DNA of 64,000 nt from Otis tarda. Lineage: Eukaryota; Chordata; Aves; Otidiformes; Otididae. The stretch spans positions 42,023,803-42,087,802 of the forward strand of contig CM048591.1 in assembly GCA_026413225.1 (NCBI GenBank), in the 5' to 3' direction. The notes under the pieces are model-generated. The model searched no databases, was not told the origin of the DNA, and saw only the letters and a program-made list of their open reading frames with translations. The translations under genes were made by a program, and so were the position numbers. Shown here one piece after another: positions 12,721 through 25,379 of the stretch; the stretch's first letter is position 1; each line of letters starts with the position of its first letter.

Positions 12721-13414
12721 CTCTGCTACTTTTGTTTGAAATTTCATTTCCATTACAAATCAGAAGAAAACTCCATAGTGAAATTTAAAAATCTTTTTTT
12801 TTCCACTTCCCAAATAATCCATATTTTATCCTGCACCACACAATTGCCTTTGCAGTGAATGGTAATGTACTGATGTTTTAGTCTAGTGTAGATTGAAAAC
12901 AAGAATTCTGTCATTTAGAGATGTACTTGAGATCTTTTAGTAATTTATCTCAAGATTTCATCTGTTGTGTCTTTTCACTAGCTTATAGAAAGATGAAACT
13001 TACAATACCAATGCTGGTATTTTATAACAAACCTTTAAATTGGCTATTACTATTACAACTGTGGTGGTTCATTTCTTTTGTTCTACTACAGAATATTATT
13101 AATTTTCTTCACTTTTCTAACCTATCTGAGATAGAACCTGGTTGAGACAGTCACACGCCTGCCTAGACCCCATATGCAAAGCATTTGATTTGCATTTATT
13201 CTTCTGCATCTTGTACTATTACTTTTTAAAAAAAAAAAATAGTATATAAATGCTCTATCCTATTTGTCATCTCTAAAATGACATAAAGCTGACAAAATAT
13301 AACTGATGATATAATAAAAAAAAGTGAGAAGCCAATCCACTCATCCTATGCATTTTACTTCTGTTTTGTCAGACTTTTGTGTAATGATTATTCAATGATG
13401 CTTTTGTAAAGTAC

Positions 13415-13579
13415 CTCTCTACGTTTCTGCCTACGCAAGATAATAGAGATATTAGAGAATTGTGCAATTTCATCTTTTGCAAAAATATGCCCTCTTTCCA
13501 GCAGCCTTTTCAAACTAAAAGTTGTAAATTCTAGTACTAAAATGTGCATTGTAAGTGGTGACTGATGTTTCATCTTGGC
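13415..13579 (-). other. Candidate coding exon, - strand, unidentified
   Basis: On the - strand, a T-rich stretch ending CATCTTTAG (acceptor-like) is followed by 165 open bases (55 codons, phase 0 to 0), ending AGAGAG before GTACTT (weak donor). The translation starts AKMKHQSPLTMHILVLEF and ends in a basic LRRQKRRE stretch, which looks more protein-like than most frames here. The splice phase does not match the upstream candidate at 14124-14344, so they need not belong to one gene. I do not recognise the protein. With this base composition such a combination could occur by chance. Confidence 0.2.
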
Positions 13580-14123
13580 CTAAAGATGCAAATCAAGGTT
13601 AAATTATTACAAAATCAAAAACTTTCAAAAAGACTTGCTACCATTGAGACTAACAATAGTACATGAAAGTCTGGAGTATTAACATAACACATTCTATTTC
13701 CAGAGCAGCAGAAGAAAGGAGTCAGAAGTTTATCATTTGTCACAGCTACCTGAGGATTTGTAAATGATTCATGCATTAGATTCTTTCCATCTGAAATGGT
13801 GGAACAAAAGGTCATTACATACCATATTCTAAATCCACCTTTAAATAGCTAAATAAATACAGCACTTCCTCTAGAAACTGTTACTCCCATGTATTTTTTA
13901 AGCCAAACCATATTTTTTTTAATAAATAAAGCTACTGAATAGATTTAAGCTTTATTACTTCTAGTGCTGTACAAATAGACTGAGAAAAGTTTTGTGCCAC
14001 ACATTGAGGCATGACACAGCAAATATGCCAGCTATGCTTCTTTCTCAAAGGTAAACATTTAATTCAGGCACAGCATATTTTCTCTTCAATTTCTTTCCAA
14101 ATTACAGTTTCCTAAATTTTAAC

Positions 14124-14344
14124 CTGATAGCCTGATAGACTTATTAGTGTATTCATGCTTCTTTTGTTCATGGCTCTCCAAGTCATCACATACACTTAGC
14201 TCAGAGGACGTCTGCAAGAGAACTGTTTTCTTTAGAATACGTGTCCTATTACTGGGCCATAGGACAACCTTAAAGCTTGCTTCATTGTTGAGCACAGAAG
14301 GTTGGGTCCATGTCAGTCTTTGAGGGCTTTCTGTCTTAATGAGG
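14124..14344 (-). other. Candidate coding exon, - strand, unidentified
   Basis: A good acceptor-like site (CATTTTTTTGTAG) precedes 221 bases open in one frame (73 codons), ending ATCAG before GTTAAA, a moderate donor. The translation includes LTWTQPSVLNNEASFKVVLW and an acidic/basic C-terminal part. Composition is less AT-driven than for most frames in the region. It would enter in phase 2 and leave in phase 1. No homologous family is recognised. A chance ORF remains likely. Confidence 0.2.
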
Positions 14345-14962
14345 CTACAAAAAAATGACTGAGCGCTAAGTGTTCTTAACAAGTTTGTTATTTTCTTCCC
14401 TACTCTTCTTTAGATAGTTTGTTTGGCATCAAACATTTGATTAGTAACTTACCTACCAAGGAATGAGGTGCCTCTTTAATCTTTCATCAAAAGGAAAGAT
14501 TGGCTTGTCAGTAGCTGAACCAACACAGCCAGACAGCAGACATCCCTTATGGGTCTGCACTGACTGTGGCCAAGCCCAAACCTGATTTGGCTTATAAAAA
14601 TAGACTTTTCTTTGACTTCCTACCAAATTGCAAGCAAAAACCTTTTCTTAAAGAAACTCATGCTTTTATTCAGTAAGAATCTACAACAATTATATAATTA
14701 TGTGGAGGAGAATAACCTGTAGATGGTTACCTAAGGTCCAATTATAATGATACAGTTTTCATGGCACTGCATACTTTGCCATGCTGAAACCAGAAAATAT
14801 TGTATTGTTCATTGTAGGCGGTTTACTTCAAGGATGCTGATAATCACAAGCTGACAATAATTATAACAGTCTGACTTTGTTTCAAATCAGACATCAGTAG
14901 GCCTGCCAGAATAAACAAAACCTGAGCCCACACAGTGGCCTATTCAGAAATAAATCACAGTA

Positions 14963-15010
14963 TAGATTAAAGTAAAGAAGTAAAGTAGATTAAAGTAAAA
15001 GAAGTAAAAA
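14963..15010. repeat. Two-copy 23-24 bp tandem repeat
   Basis: The unit TAGATTAAAGTAAAGAAG and its next bases occurs at about 14963 and again at about 14986 with one extra A, followed by a fading third unit. Confidence 0.85.
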
Positions 15011-15843
15011 TAAAATCTACCGACAAACCAACAAAAAGAACTTTGAAGATGCTCACTGACTTCTGGTACAAGGCCTTACTAGAACAAAATCTACTGCTTA
15101 CAGTTCATTATATGTTGCGTTGTTTCTTTCTTTTTTTTCCTTGTAAAACTGTTTCTTTCTGATATAAGAAATTTATAAAATAAATACAGATAGAGTATGG
15201 GAACATTGTTTAGGAAAATATTAGGAAAACTAGCTGTACTGTTAAAATCTCAGGAAAACTAAACATGAGAAAAGAGGGATAATATATATACATGAAGAAT
15301 TACATTTGCTGTCCTCATTTTAAAATCAGAGGGTTCATATAGTTATAACTAAAGGCAGAATTTGCAATGCTGTGTGGAATAGGAACCAACACATCAAACA
15401 GGCGCAACATAGCCACTCATAACTAACCTCTTATTCCTCAATCATGACAAGGATTTCACCCTAATTCAGTGCTAGATCAATTTTTTAGAGTGTGAGGTCA
15501 TGAAATCTTCCTTTGTCCCCCCACTTCTGCTAGCTGAACAACACATGTCAGCTCTCCAAAAGTAGGGATTATAAAAGGTAGCTTTCTATAAGTCTAGATG
15601 ACTGTAAATGTGGAGGCACTGTATTAATGCAGTCTCGCATTTGCTTTCAGTCACTTTTAATGGATACTATTGATCTATAATTTCTCAAGTATTTTTAAAT
15701 CTTTTTAAATAAGCTAAAGTTTTGATGAAGCCAACATACAGAGTCATGCAAGTCTATAGGTGCCTTGAAACAACCTTAAGGCTAAATGTTGTTCACTTTA
15801 AAGTACTTTTAATATAATTACAATAGTTTAAAAATCTTAATAC

Positions 15844-16180
15844 CTATGAGAAATTAATCGTAATATTCCTAACTGACATTAGGCACTGAATATTCTCTCC
15901 ATTCTGTTTTCCAAGCTTCTGCATGAGGTTCTTGGAGTGAAAACAAAGAAGCCAGTATGCTTGGGGGCTGCCTCCATAGACCATCCTTAGAAAGTGATCT
16001 GGAAAACAGCACTTGATAGGATGTGAATCTATACAGTGTCTCTGGATCAAATGAACAAAACTTCCTGGAGGGCATTTTATCTGAAAATTAGCATTGCAAA
16101 GAAAATTACAACCATCAGCTAGATTAAACTGTAACCAGGAACTTGAAATTGACTTCTGAATTGAGGATGGAGTGGTCATC
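15844..16180 (-). other. Candidate exon with two possible acceptors, - strand, unidentified
   Basis: On the - strand a strong acceptor-like site (CTTCTTTTATCTTTTCAG) precedes base 16180, after which one frame is open to a stop at 15844 (about 112 codons; 136 codons counting upstream sequence). A second acceptor-like site (GCTAATTTTCAG) precedes 16080, where a different frame opens with ATG at 16075 and runs 68 codons to a stop at 15869. The second translation (MPSRKFCSFDPETLYRFTSY...) looks somewhat more protein-like. The two frames are mutually exclusive, no strong donor follows, and neither product is recognised. One ORF of this length is about what chance predicts. Confidence 0.15.
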
Positions 16181-16259
16181 CTGAAAAGATAAAAGAAGCA
16201 TGAAAGTGTGTAATGGTGAGAGATGTTGCACTCAAAAGAGAAACAGCTAGACATGGCTT

Positions 16260-16722
16260 AGCACTGGTGGATGTCACCCCATGGCACTACGAAATCTGTC
16301 CAGGGGCACCAAAGCTGTATTCCCATGGGACACTGGGAGCAGCCTACAAGCAATTGGTGGCTCACAGTGTAGGATATGCATGTGGGACCTGACGGAGGCC
16401 TTCCTCCCTGGGACACGGGTCAGTGGGGTGTAAAGTGCTGCTCAGGTGCAAATAATGTTGGAGCAACCATTTTTTCCCTGGGAAGGATGTGTATGTAGGG
16501 GAAACCACACACTCAGGAGTGACATGTGCCTGTGATCCCCAAAGCCTTTGAGAGAGAAGGGATATGCATGTACGGGAAATTTGTATGGGTTATTCACATT
16601 TTGTAAATGTCTAGTGCTGTAGTTGATTTGTTATATTATTGATATTGATCCCGAATGTATAATTCCTTGCTTGCTGCTCCATCATGTTGTTAATAAATTA
16701 ATAAAGTACTTTGATCCTCATT
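16260..16722 (+). mobile_element. Probable LTR-type (ERV) fragment, + strand
   Basis: A GC-richer block stands out from the AT-rich surroundings and ends in TTAATAAATTAATAAAG, a double polyadenylation signal, followed by TACTTTGATCCTCA. A GC-rich body, a T-rich stretch, AATAAA and a final CA are the layout of the 3' half of an avian endogenous retroviral LTR, and the wording resembles avian LTR ends as I remember them. No terminal TG, target duplication or partner LTR was found. It could instead be the 3' end of an unknown transcript. Confidence 0.45.
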
Positions 16723-18175
16723 TTGCTTTAAAGTATGTGAACTAAGTAGCATTTCCCTGCAATGAGCTGTTCTAGTGAATATTATTCTCAGCAACTGCCA
16801 GCAGCAAGTCTGATCTCATTCTCATGGATCAGTGGTATAAACATGTTTTTTGAAAGCTTTTGAAATACAAATTTTTGTCTTATTTTTACTAACCTGCATC
16901 CAAACCATGTGTGTAATCAGATTTTCATAAAAGAAGATATTTTTTGTGCTCTTGGTTCCAATTTTCTCTACTTGCCTCAATTTTGCTGTCTGAATGTTGG
17001 AGTCTGAATGTCTGCTAGTGTTGGAGATAGATAACTAATCTCTTATTCAAAAGTTGGATCTTGTCATTAGCTTTATTTCCACCTAACCATATCTCTACTG
17101 GTGAAAGTGCTTGAAGTTGAGATGACAGCAGGGTAAAGCATAGGAAGGTAAACAACCCAGAGATTAAATGACTGTATAGGTGGCAAAAAAAAAAAAATCA
17201 TGTCTTAAAGCCACAAATTTTAGATTCAAGATTTACCCATCTTCACTTATAAAGTCAATTTTTCTTGACAGAATTGACCAAGTCTCCAGAAACTATTCAC
17301 CGCTAAGCAGTGCCAACTTCATCCCTTCAGGAAACATTTACTCTTCCCCTTGGCTGAAGACCATGACATCAGAACTTTTGAGGAGCAGAAATGATTGTAT
17401 TATGTGTCAGTACAAATATTCAAAACTGAAAAAAAATTGAGTCAAACACTTTTCCTTTATAAAGCCTATTTATAATACATCTTCCTAAACCTACTAAACA
17501 TAGAGAACTTTGACAGCTATTGGATCAGACACGTAAGGCACAGCTACATTAGGTTTCTTATTACCCTTTTAATCCTCTTCTAAAAGCAACTAGTGACTTC
17601 AGTGTTTGTTTACTATGGAGAAGTTATACATTTTAGCCTCATGTCTCATGAAGAAGTAATATGAAGTATAAGGTTGCACAAAATATTACTAAAATATAAT
17701 ATTCTCAAATTTATAGATACGAAAGATTCTGAGAGATACAATAAAAATCATTGTAATCTACAGCATGACAAAATTATATCTCATTCTCTCACTATAATCA
17801 AACAAAAAGTCCACAAACTAAGGATGTAAAACACATACAGGAACTGGTTTACAGTATTTTGGTCTTAAGGCACAGCGGAAGTTGAATCACTCCTCACAAA
17901 ACCACTGTTGTGCAAATTTATATCTAATGTTCTAGTATGACTTTATCACCTATTATATTTCTTCCTCTGTTAATTTTTTTCTCTCCAATCGGATCAGTAG
18001 ATTCTTAAGAGTAAATCTTAAAAAAGTGCCGTCTTCCTATCATATAGTTTTGTATAGATTTAGATATAATTATTAGATAATAACTAGATATAATTATATC
18101 ATTTAGAAGTTGAGAAACACCTTAAGAAATGCTTCAGTCCATCCCATCAAATAATGCTCCTTGCTTTGCAGGTTA

Positions 18176-18199
18176 ATATATATATATATATATATATAT
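18176..18199. repeat. (AT)12 microsatellite
   Basis: An uninterrupted run of 24 bases alternating A and T, likely polymorphic in length. Confidence 0.97.
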
Positions 18200-21100
18200 C
18201 CATGAGTTAATTCTCAAATCTTGTGTTGCATAGCAGAACAGAAAACCATTTCTCCCTTTCTGTCTTTTCTCCTGAGGTAGAACAGCTAATCTGTAACTCA
18301 TGTTGTGTTTTCTATTTTAGCAGCATCCTAACTGGCAAATCTTGAAGACTGTCTTGTCATGCAAGGTTTCCAGTAGTACATCTGTTTCTAATGTACAGTG
18401 CATAATTTAATGACGAGACACTTCAGTGATCTACCCACTGCAAATTTCAGTTGTTAAAAATGTCTGGAGCAAGATGCCTTTAAACGGTAGGCACTTTCTT
18501 GGTACATTAATTTTCTCACACTCAGAAGCAGAAAAATGTAATAGTAGCTGTCACTTAGTGTAAAGCTCTGTTTACTTTTAAAAGCTATTTACAGCTTAAA
18601 TGTCTTGTTCGAACTGATTAGCTATAGCAGGATTTAAAACTTTTATAAGACCTATTTATTACAGTTAATGTGTTTTTCCTCTGACTATAGGTCAGGAAAT
18701 CTGTCCAATCAGCATGTGTGCAGTTTTGGTGGTTTTTTTTTCTAGCCAGTCCTGATAAAACTAAGTCAACTGGATTTTGAGAACAACTGAAATGAAAAAG
18801 ATAGAACCCTAACCTACAAGTAAAGCACTGGCTGTGATATTTGAATTTAATCCGTTTCCTTTATATATACAAAAAGAGAGAGACAGAACAGCTCACCAGC
18901 ACAATACCTTAACAGTCATAAACCCATATCCTCATCTATAATGCATCTTGTCTAGTACTGTGCTTACTGACTGACGCTGTATCCAACGAGCCCCTTACAA
19001 TGTGGAAGCTCTAATTACAAAAGGCCTAACACGATTATCCCACATCTAAATGACTGTCTGACAAACATTCCAAACATACAGAGACACACTTAAATAAAAA
19101 AAAAAAATCCCAGATTTAATTTAGATGTAAAATAAATTCATCTTCCAAGGTGAGGGGAAAAAATCACTAAAGGACGTAAAACTTCAGAGTTTTTTACTGC
19201 TTCAGTATCAGACTATACTGATGATTAAAATGTTGTTTCAGACATCATAGTCTTCACTGGAAATATTACCCCCAAAACAATATTTTCTTCATATTTTTGT
19301 CTTTTTTTCTTCATAAAATTTATCTACATCACTCAAAGTCCCTGACTTCCTTAAAGCTGCGATGATTAATTGCGGTGACGAGGAGACGGGGAGGTTTGGT
19401 TGTTGGTTTTTTTCCTGTGTCTTTAAATGCATGTTGTACTTCTGCTAAATAGTTTCTACATCACTGTAAAACTTCAGCTATACTGCCTCTCAAGTTGACT
19501 CAGGAAACAGTATGTTTCAAGGATGGATTTTTAGTACAGGATGATGAAATGCAGTAGGCTATTGTCTTTCCTTGTATCTCGGTCCTATGACTGCAGAAAA
19601 GAGTTGTTTCCCCTTATATACACAGAGTTCCTCACTTCCAGTTGGTACTGCCTCCTATATCTCTGTGCTGGGAAGATTTGCTGATTTCCCTTCTACTAGT
19701 AAGAAAATAAAGAATATAAATATAAATAACAGGCATTTTATCATCTACTATTATGTTATGCCTGTCAACAACAGTAATGTACCATCCATGCAGTTTGGCG
19801 GGTGAGAACAGGATCATTTCCACTTTCTGTCATGCTAGTGAGCCATAGGGTCCATGGGCCTCTCTTTTCCCGCAGGCAGTAATGGATGGTTCTTAGCATT
19901 TAACATATTGAATTCTCCACTTCGTACAGGAGTTGACTTTCAGGAGTTTTCATGCAGGACTTGACTTTTGTAAGTTTTTTCATACCTGAGACCCAATCCC
20001 AACCTTTGTCTGGCACATTCAGTACCTTCGGCAATCAATAAAGTTTATCCACATGCATCTTTACATGTTTTCTTCAGATCTTTGTTTATAACTGAGCTAT
20101 CAAAAGCTATTTTATGGCACATGACTTCCCAGATTTACTTGACCAAACTTTCCCTTTTATTTTTGAGTTGTTTTGGAAACTATATTTTTAATTAAAATGG
20201 GCAAAATACAAAACTCAAAGCAAAACACACAATTAAAAAGTAGTGACACTTCTTTTTCTTTCACTTTATATTGAGGATAGATTGAATAATATGCTGCAGG
20301 GAAAATGGGTCCACTCCTTTCAGGAACATGTGCCAAATTCAACATGCTTTATTCCTATGCAGACTTAATACTATTCTATAGTCCTAGGGGAGAAAATAAC
20401 CCAACTTTTCAGGGCAATGAATGTCAAAAATTAGAAAACCAAAAATCTTTCTGTAAGCAAAACAGAAAAGTTGCAAAGTTGAGCCTAGTTTATTGTTTCA
20501 CTGTCAATATGGCACTTAGCCACAGATGTCAAAAGGTTTGAAAAACTATGCGTGTGCTCAGGCGAGGTTTGTTAGAAATCTTGGTCAAGCTTTTAATGGA
20601 TATGAACAGATTCACTGTTCTGTGGGAAACTATGTTAATTAGGTTAGCTTTTGATTTTAAACGAAGCAAGCAAGACCCTCTGATGAATTATGCTTTCTGT
20701 TGTTTGAGTCAGTACAACTTGAATGAATACACAGTAAACAATGCAAGCAGGACCACGTACAGATGACATACTGTGACATGAAATGCACCTTACTCCTGTA
20801 TCCCATAGCAAATCTGAACATTGTTGTAACAGAAGCTACTTGACAGATAAAAAAGAAAGATGAGGGCTTAGCCTTAGGTGGCTTGTACCACTAGCTTATA
20901 ATCACTTAGCTTAATTTATGTTGCAAATAGATTTTAGGCTACACACCAGTATACCTACCTATCTGAACTAAAAGGGACACAAGAGGCCATGCTGAGCCAG
21001 ACTTCAGCACATGAGTGGCTACAGACTTTCACCAGCTACTTCATTCCATTCAGAGTATTATTTTATCCGTTATCACTGGCCAACTCTAAGAAACCTGTCG

Positions 21101-24002
21101 AACAACAGGGCATGCTCACATACGAAAATTGCTTGCTCTAATTTTCAAACACATCAAATATTCAGCAGAAGCCCTTGAGTACAGAGTGCTTGCAACTGTT
21201 AGACGTCTTAATAGCTTGAACAAAGATTAAGATGTTATTACACCAACCAGAAAAATTCAGAAAAATGCAATGTTAATTCTGATCCATCAGTCTCATTTAT
21301 GCTACTAAGTCTAATTACATTTATTTCTCCCATTTCATGAATGTGAGCTTTGATCTGGGGTTCTTTTGCATGCTTGTTTTGTTTGGCCTGTGATGTAAAG
21401 TTATTTAAACATTGTATTTTGCATCTGACTGAGGTTCAGCAAATGTCAGCCCAGTTCTGTGTTTTGTCACTAACCATGAGTAGAAACAATGTGTGAAAAA
21501 CTACAATGCCACTTGCTTTCATCCAGCAAAATTGAGGTTTTGGTAAAATCCATTTTGGATCATGTTATCTAAACACAAGTTATTCAGACAAACTTGGATT
21601 TTATTTCAGCTGGGGAGCCCACCTTTCATTTTTGAGTGACCAAAGTTGTGGTCTTTGACCTAAGAAATCAGATTCTAAATATGACACATATTAACCTAAG
21701 GGAGGGGATGCTTGATTCCTCCTACTAGTCTGGCACTCATTCTGGCACCTGAAAAGAAATTATTCAAATACAAAGGAATTACCATATGAATAGTGTTTCC
21801 GCACAGTTTCTGCATATGCTGTCTTGCATTTTTATCAAGACTGCAAACATAAACCAGCGTGAGAAAGCAGGTGCTATTTTCCTCTGCCTTTTGAGCATCA
21901 GTCTTTCCCAGCAGTAAGCTCTGTGTGCTAATGGCCAAAGTAAGGCACTGTACAAGCAGACCCTTTTTTTTAAAGTCCTAGGCTTTTGATCCAGATTTAA
22001 TTATATGTTAGAACATTTAAATAAGAAGAGACAGAAAGCAAAAGCCATATGATTCTTAATGTCCTTAAGAGTATCTGAGGCAACTGCAATGTAGAAGCAA
22101 GAATCTAGAAAGATTCTAAACTATGAAGATGTTTCAGTTTCCCTTCACAAATCTGCAGTTTGCACAGAATGTAGAACAGAAGTGCCTTTTGAGTTATATC
22201 TGACTTTCAGTAACTTGTCCATAATGACTTATTAACTCTGTTTGAAAGTCATCTATACTATGCAAAAGAAAAAAAAAAAAAATGTTCCCCATTGTAAGCA
22301 ACAAGCTAAACGGAAACTATTTAATTATGATTAATAATAATTACTATTATTATTAAAATAGCCATTGACTTGCACAGCAAAGTACTGCAAATAATCCACT
22401 GCCTTCTATGAGATTACTTGCATAGCATTAAGTTATGTAATCAAATAACACAGGATACATAATGTCAGTTTTAGAAGGGATACATCTCAATATTTACAAG
22501 TCATTCAGGGGAAAGTTAAAAAGAAAAAAAAAAATCCCAGAGAGCAGTAGAAAAGAAGCAGAAAATAAAACATGGAAATGTATTTTTAAAAAAAAATAGT
22601 GTCAACCTTCGGGAAAAAAGTGTCATGATACAAGCCTGGAAGAAGAAAAAAGAAGACAAAGTAAGGCTGATAAAAAAAAAACAAGGAAAATGAGAAACCA
22701 TTAATAGTTCAAAGTTAAAAAAGATAAGCTAACAAAAGTTTACTTACACAGTATAAACTGAAGATAAATGCAGACAAGAGAGAAACAAAAGTTAAAGCAA
22801 AGATGTCCAGTGGTACACACAAGGTTAAAAAAAAAGGATAGTAAGTGTTCCTAAGACCTATCCATTTTAGTATACTTCATTGTATTACAGTCACTAAGAT
22901 ATCATGGAAAAGATGTAAAATTCAGCCTGTCAGGCAGAAATAATTAATCTCTGATAGCTGTACCCAGATTGTCTTTGCTTTCACTCATCACCAGTTCCAA
23001 TCAGTGTCACATCATTAACACAAGCTGTAGTTTTCAGGAGGATTACTGCATTACAAACATAAAATCTGATTGGAAGTAATGACATTTGTGTTGCTAAAGT
23101 AACTTGGATACTTCTTATATTCAGATACAGAAACTTGAAGTTTAACAAGATTAGATTTTCTAGTGCTTTACAATCATGTGCAGTGTTCATATCCCTTAGA
23201 TACACTTGCACTCATCATCTTTGGCAATGAAAAGAAAAAGAAAAAGTAAGGAGACTACAAAAATATGGAAAGTAACAATTACCAAAAGGGTGTAGAAATA
23301 ACAAAATTAAAAAAAAAAAGAAAAAAAAGGAAAACATCCCAAGTATAAGCAAGGTTTTGTTAAATATCATGTCATCAGGGAACTTACAGTAGTGGATAAG
23401 TGTATATAAGGCAAAGGATTCTCAGTACAAAGAAGATTTTCTCATAATTTGGGAAACTGGGAACACCGGGGAAAAAAAAGTTATGATGAATATAGAGCAA
23501 AGATCTGTATGTAGGAATAAGATATGTAAGGGCAATTTGTCCCTTAAACATAATTTCAAGCTTTTGGAATTGAATCTTCCCTATTTGAATTGACAGTTTG
23601 GGTGATTCAGTTATGGACAATTGCAAATCTATATCGCCATTGTGTTTCACTTAGCAGACATCAACAGAGTGTCCCTCAGAATGGCTGGAAAAGTGCAAAA
23701 ATAAATTAACATTAAGAAAATAAATCAGTCACAAGACACTAAATTAAGATTTATTATATTTTCTTACTGCATGAAAGCAACCTTGTCATATGTATCTTGA
23801 GTGGTAATCATAGAATCATAGAAACATAGAATGGTTAGGGTTGGAAGGGATCTTCAAAGATCATCTAGTCCAAACCCCCTGCAAGAAGCAGGGACATCCC
23901 TGACTAGATCAGGTTGCTCAGAGCCTCATCCAGCCTGGCCTTGGATGAACGTTTCCAGGGATGGGGTTTCCACCACCTCTCTGGGCAACCTGCTCCAGTA
24001 CT

Positions 24003-24575
24003 CTACAACCTGCATTGTAAAAAATGTTTTCCTAATATCCAACTAAATCTACCTCCCTCTATTTTAAAACCATTACCCCTAGTACTGTCGCAACAGGCCC
24101 TGCTGAATAGTCTCTCCCCATCTTTCTTGTAGGCCCCCTTGAGGTACTGGAAGACAACTATCAGGTCTCCCTGGAGCCTCCTCTTCTCCAGGCTGAACAG
24201 CCCCAACTCTCTCAGCCTGTCCTCATAGGAAAGGTGCTCCAGCCCTCTGATCATCTTCGTGGCCCTCCTCTGGACCTTCTCCAACTGGTCCATGTCCTTC
24301 TTATGTTGGGGGCTCCCGAACTGTACACAGTACTCCAGGTGGGGTCTAAGGAGGGTAGAGTAGAGGAGGAGAATCACCTCCCTCGACCTGCTGGCTATAC
24401 TCCTCTTGATGCAGCCTAGGATGTGGTTGGCCTTCTGGGCCGCAAGAGTGCATTGCCGGCTCATGTTGAGCTTCTCATCCACCAACACTCCCAAGTCCAT
24501 CTCCTCAGGGCTGCTCTCGATCCATTCTCCGCCCAGCCTGTATTTTGTGCCTATATTTGTGCCTAGGATTGCCAC
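24003..24575 (-). pseudogene. CR1 ORF2 C-terminal part
   Basis: A 190-codon frame continuing ORF2 after the frameshift caused by the duplication at 24541-24566. It carries the family hallmarks [81 protein letters not shown] and [18 protein letters not shown]. The end departs from the family ([10 protein letters not shown] instead of RFRLDIRK) because a base is missing near 24045. There is no start codon of its own; the listed methionine lies within shifted sequence. Very similar to the frame at 36716-37266. Confidence 0.93.
24541..24566 (-). repeat. 12-13 bp tandem duplication inside CR1 ORF2
   Basis: On the - strand AGGCACAAATAT is followed directly by AGGCACAAAATAC and then CAGGCTGG. Compared with the protein pattern [13 protein letters not shown] the extra unit is 13 bases, so it shifts the reading frame. 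Confidence 0.85.
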
Positions 24576-24614
24576 GACCCAGGTGCAGGACCTTGCACTT
24601 GGCCTGGTTGAACT

Positions 24615-25379
24615 TCATGAGGTTGGCACGGGCCCACCTCTCCAGCCTGTCAAAGTCCTTCTGGATGGCATCCCCCCCTCCAGCATGTCGACGGCACCAC
24701 ACAGCTTGGTGTCATCGGCGAACTTGCTGAGGGTGAACTCTATCCCACTGTCCATGTCACCAACAAAGATGTTGAACAGGGTTGGGCCCAACATAGACCC
24801 CTGAGGAATGCCACTTGTCACTGGTCTCCACTTGGTTATCGAGCTGTTGACCACCACACTCTGAGTGCAGACATCCAGCCAATTCCTTATCCAGCGAGTG
24901 GTCCACCCATCAAACCCATGTCTCTCCAGTTTAGAGAGAAGGATGTCGTGTGGGACAGTGTCAAAAGCTTTGCACAAGTCCAGGTAGATGATATCTGTTG
25001 CTCGTCCCTTGTCCACCGATGCTGTCACCCCGTCATAGAAGGCCACCAAATTGGTCAGGCACGATCTGCCCTTGGTGAAGCCATGTAGGCTGTCACCAAC
25101 CACCTCCTTGCTCTCCATGTGCCTTAGCATGGTTTCCAGGAGAATCTGCTCCATGACCTTGCCAGGCACAGAGGTGAGGCTGACCGGCTTGTAGTTTCCC
25201 AGGTCTTCCTTGTTCCCCTTTTTAAAAATGGGGGTTATGTTCCCTCTCTTCCAGTCATCGAGGACCTCACCAGACTGCCATGACTTCTCAAATACAATGG
25301 CCAGTGGCTTGGCAACTTCATCTACTAGTTCCCTCAGGACTTGCGGATACATTTCATGAAGTCCCACAGACCTGTGCAC
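24615..25379 (-). pseudogene. CR1 ORF2 reverse transcriptase domain, first part
   Basis: A 254-codon open frame covering the RT fingers and palm of CR1 ORF2. In order it shows [48 protein letters not shown], motif A ([11 protein letters not shown]), motif B ([11 protein letters not shown]) and motif C (FADDTKL). All three catalytic aspartates are present. After DMLEGG the frame goes astray, because the G run at 24672-24678 has lost one base; the proper frame resumes as [19 protein letters not shown] in another phase. The ATG is an internal methionine. In an intact element this enzyme copies CR1 RNA at the nicked target. Here the endonuclease is missing and the frame is broken, so no working product is expected. 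Confidence 0.95.

Larger units (their letters stand above)
10293..23805. other. Long AT-rich region, mostly unique; contents listed separately
   Basis: About 13.5 kb without a supported gene. Inside are a GC-richer stretch (11500-12720), three weak exon-like segments on the - strand (13415-13579, 14124-14344, 15844-16180), a short tandem repeat (14963-15010), an LTR-like block (16260-16722) and an (AT)12 microsatellite (18176-18199). Between these I see only AT-rich DNA with A and T runs. Open frames at 21696-21938, 22981-23211 and 23384-23650 (- strand) have acceptor- or donor-like flanks but no recognisable protein and no agreement of splice phase. Confidence 0.6.

Noticed and set aside
21696..21938. 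- strand frame with an acceptor-like GTTTGCAG and a 64-bp exon ending before GTAATT
   Set aside because: The donor is weak, a second acceptor lies only about 30 bp further on, and no partner exon or recognisable protein was found.
23384..23650. 88-codon - strand frame ending at a GTAAGT donor, and a 76-codon frame at 22981-23211
   Set aside because: Composition (I, L, F, Y, K, S) is that of random AT-rich DNA, the acceptor sites are weak or leave stops, and the phases of the two do not join.
24234..24804. + strand ORFs of 61-132 codons over the 23.8-kb CR1
   Set aside because: Antisense of the CR1 ORF2 frames; no independent coding signal.
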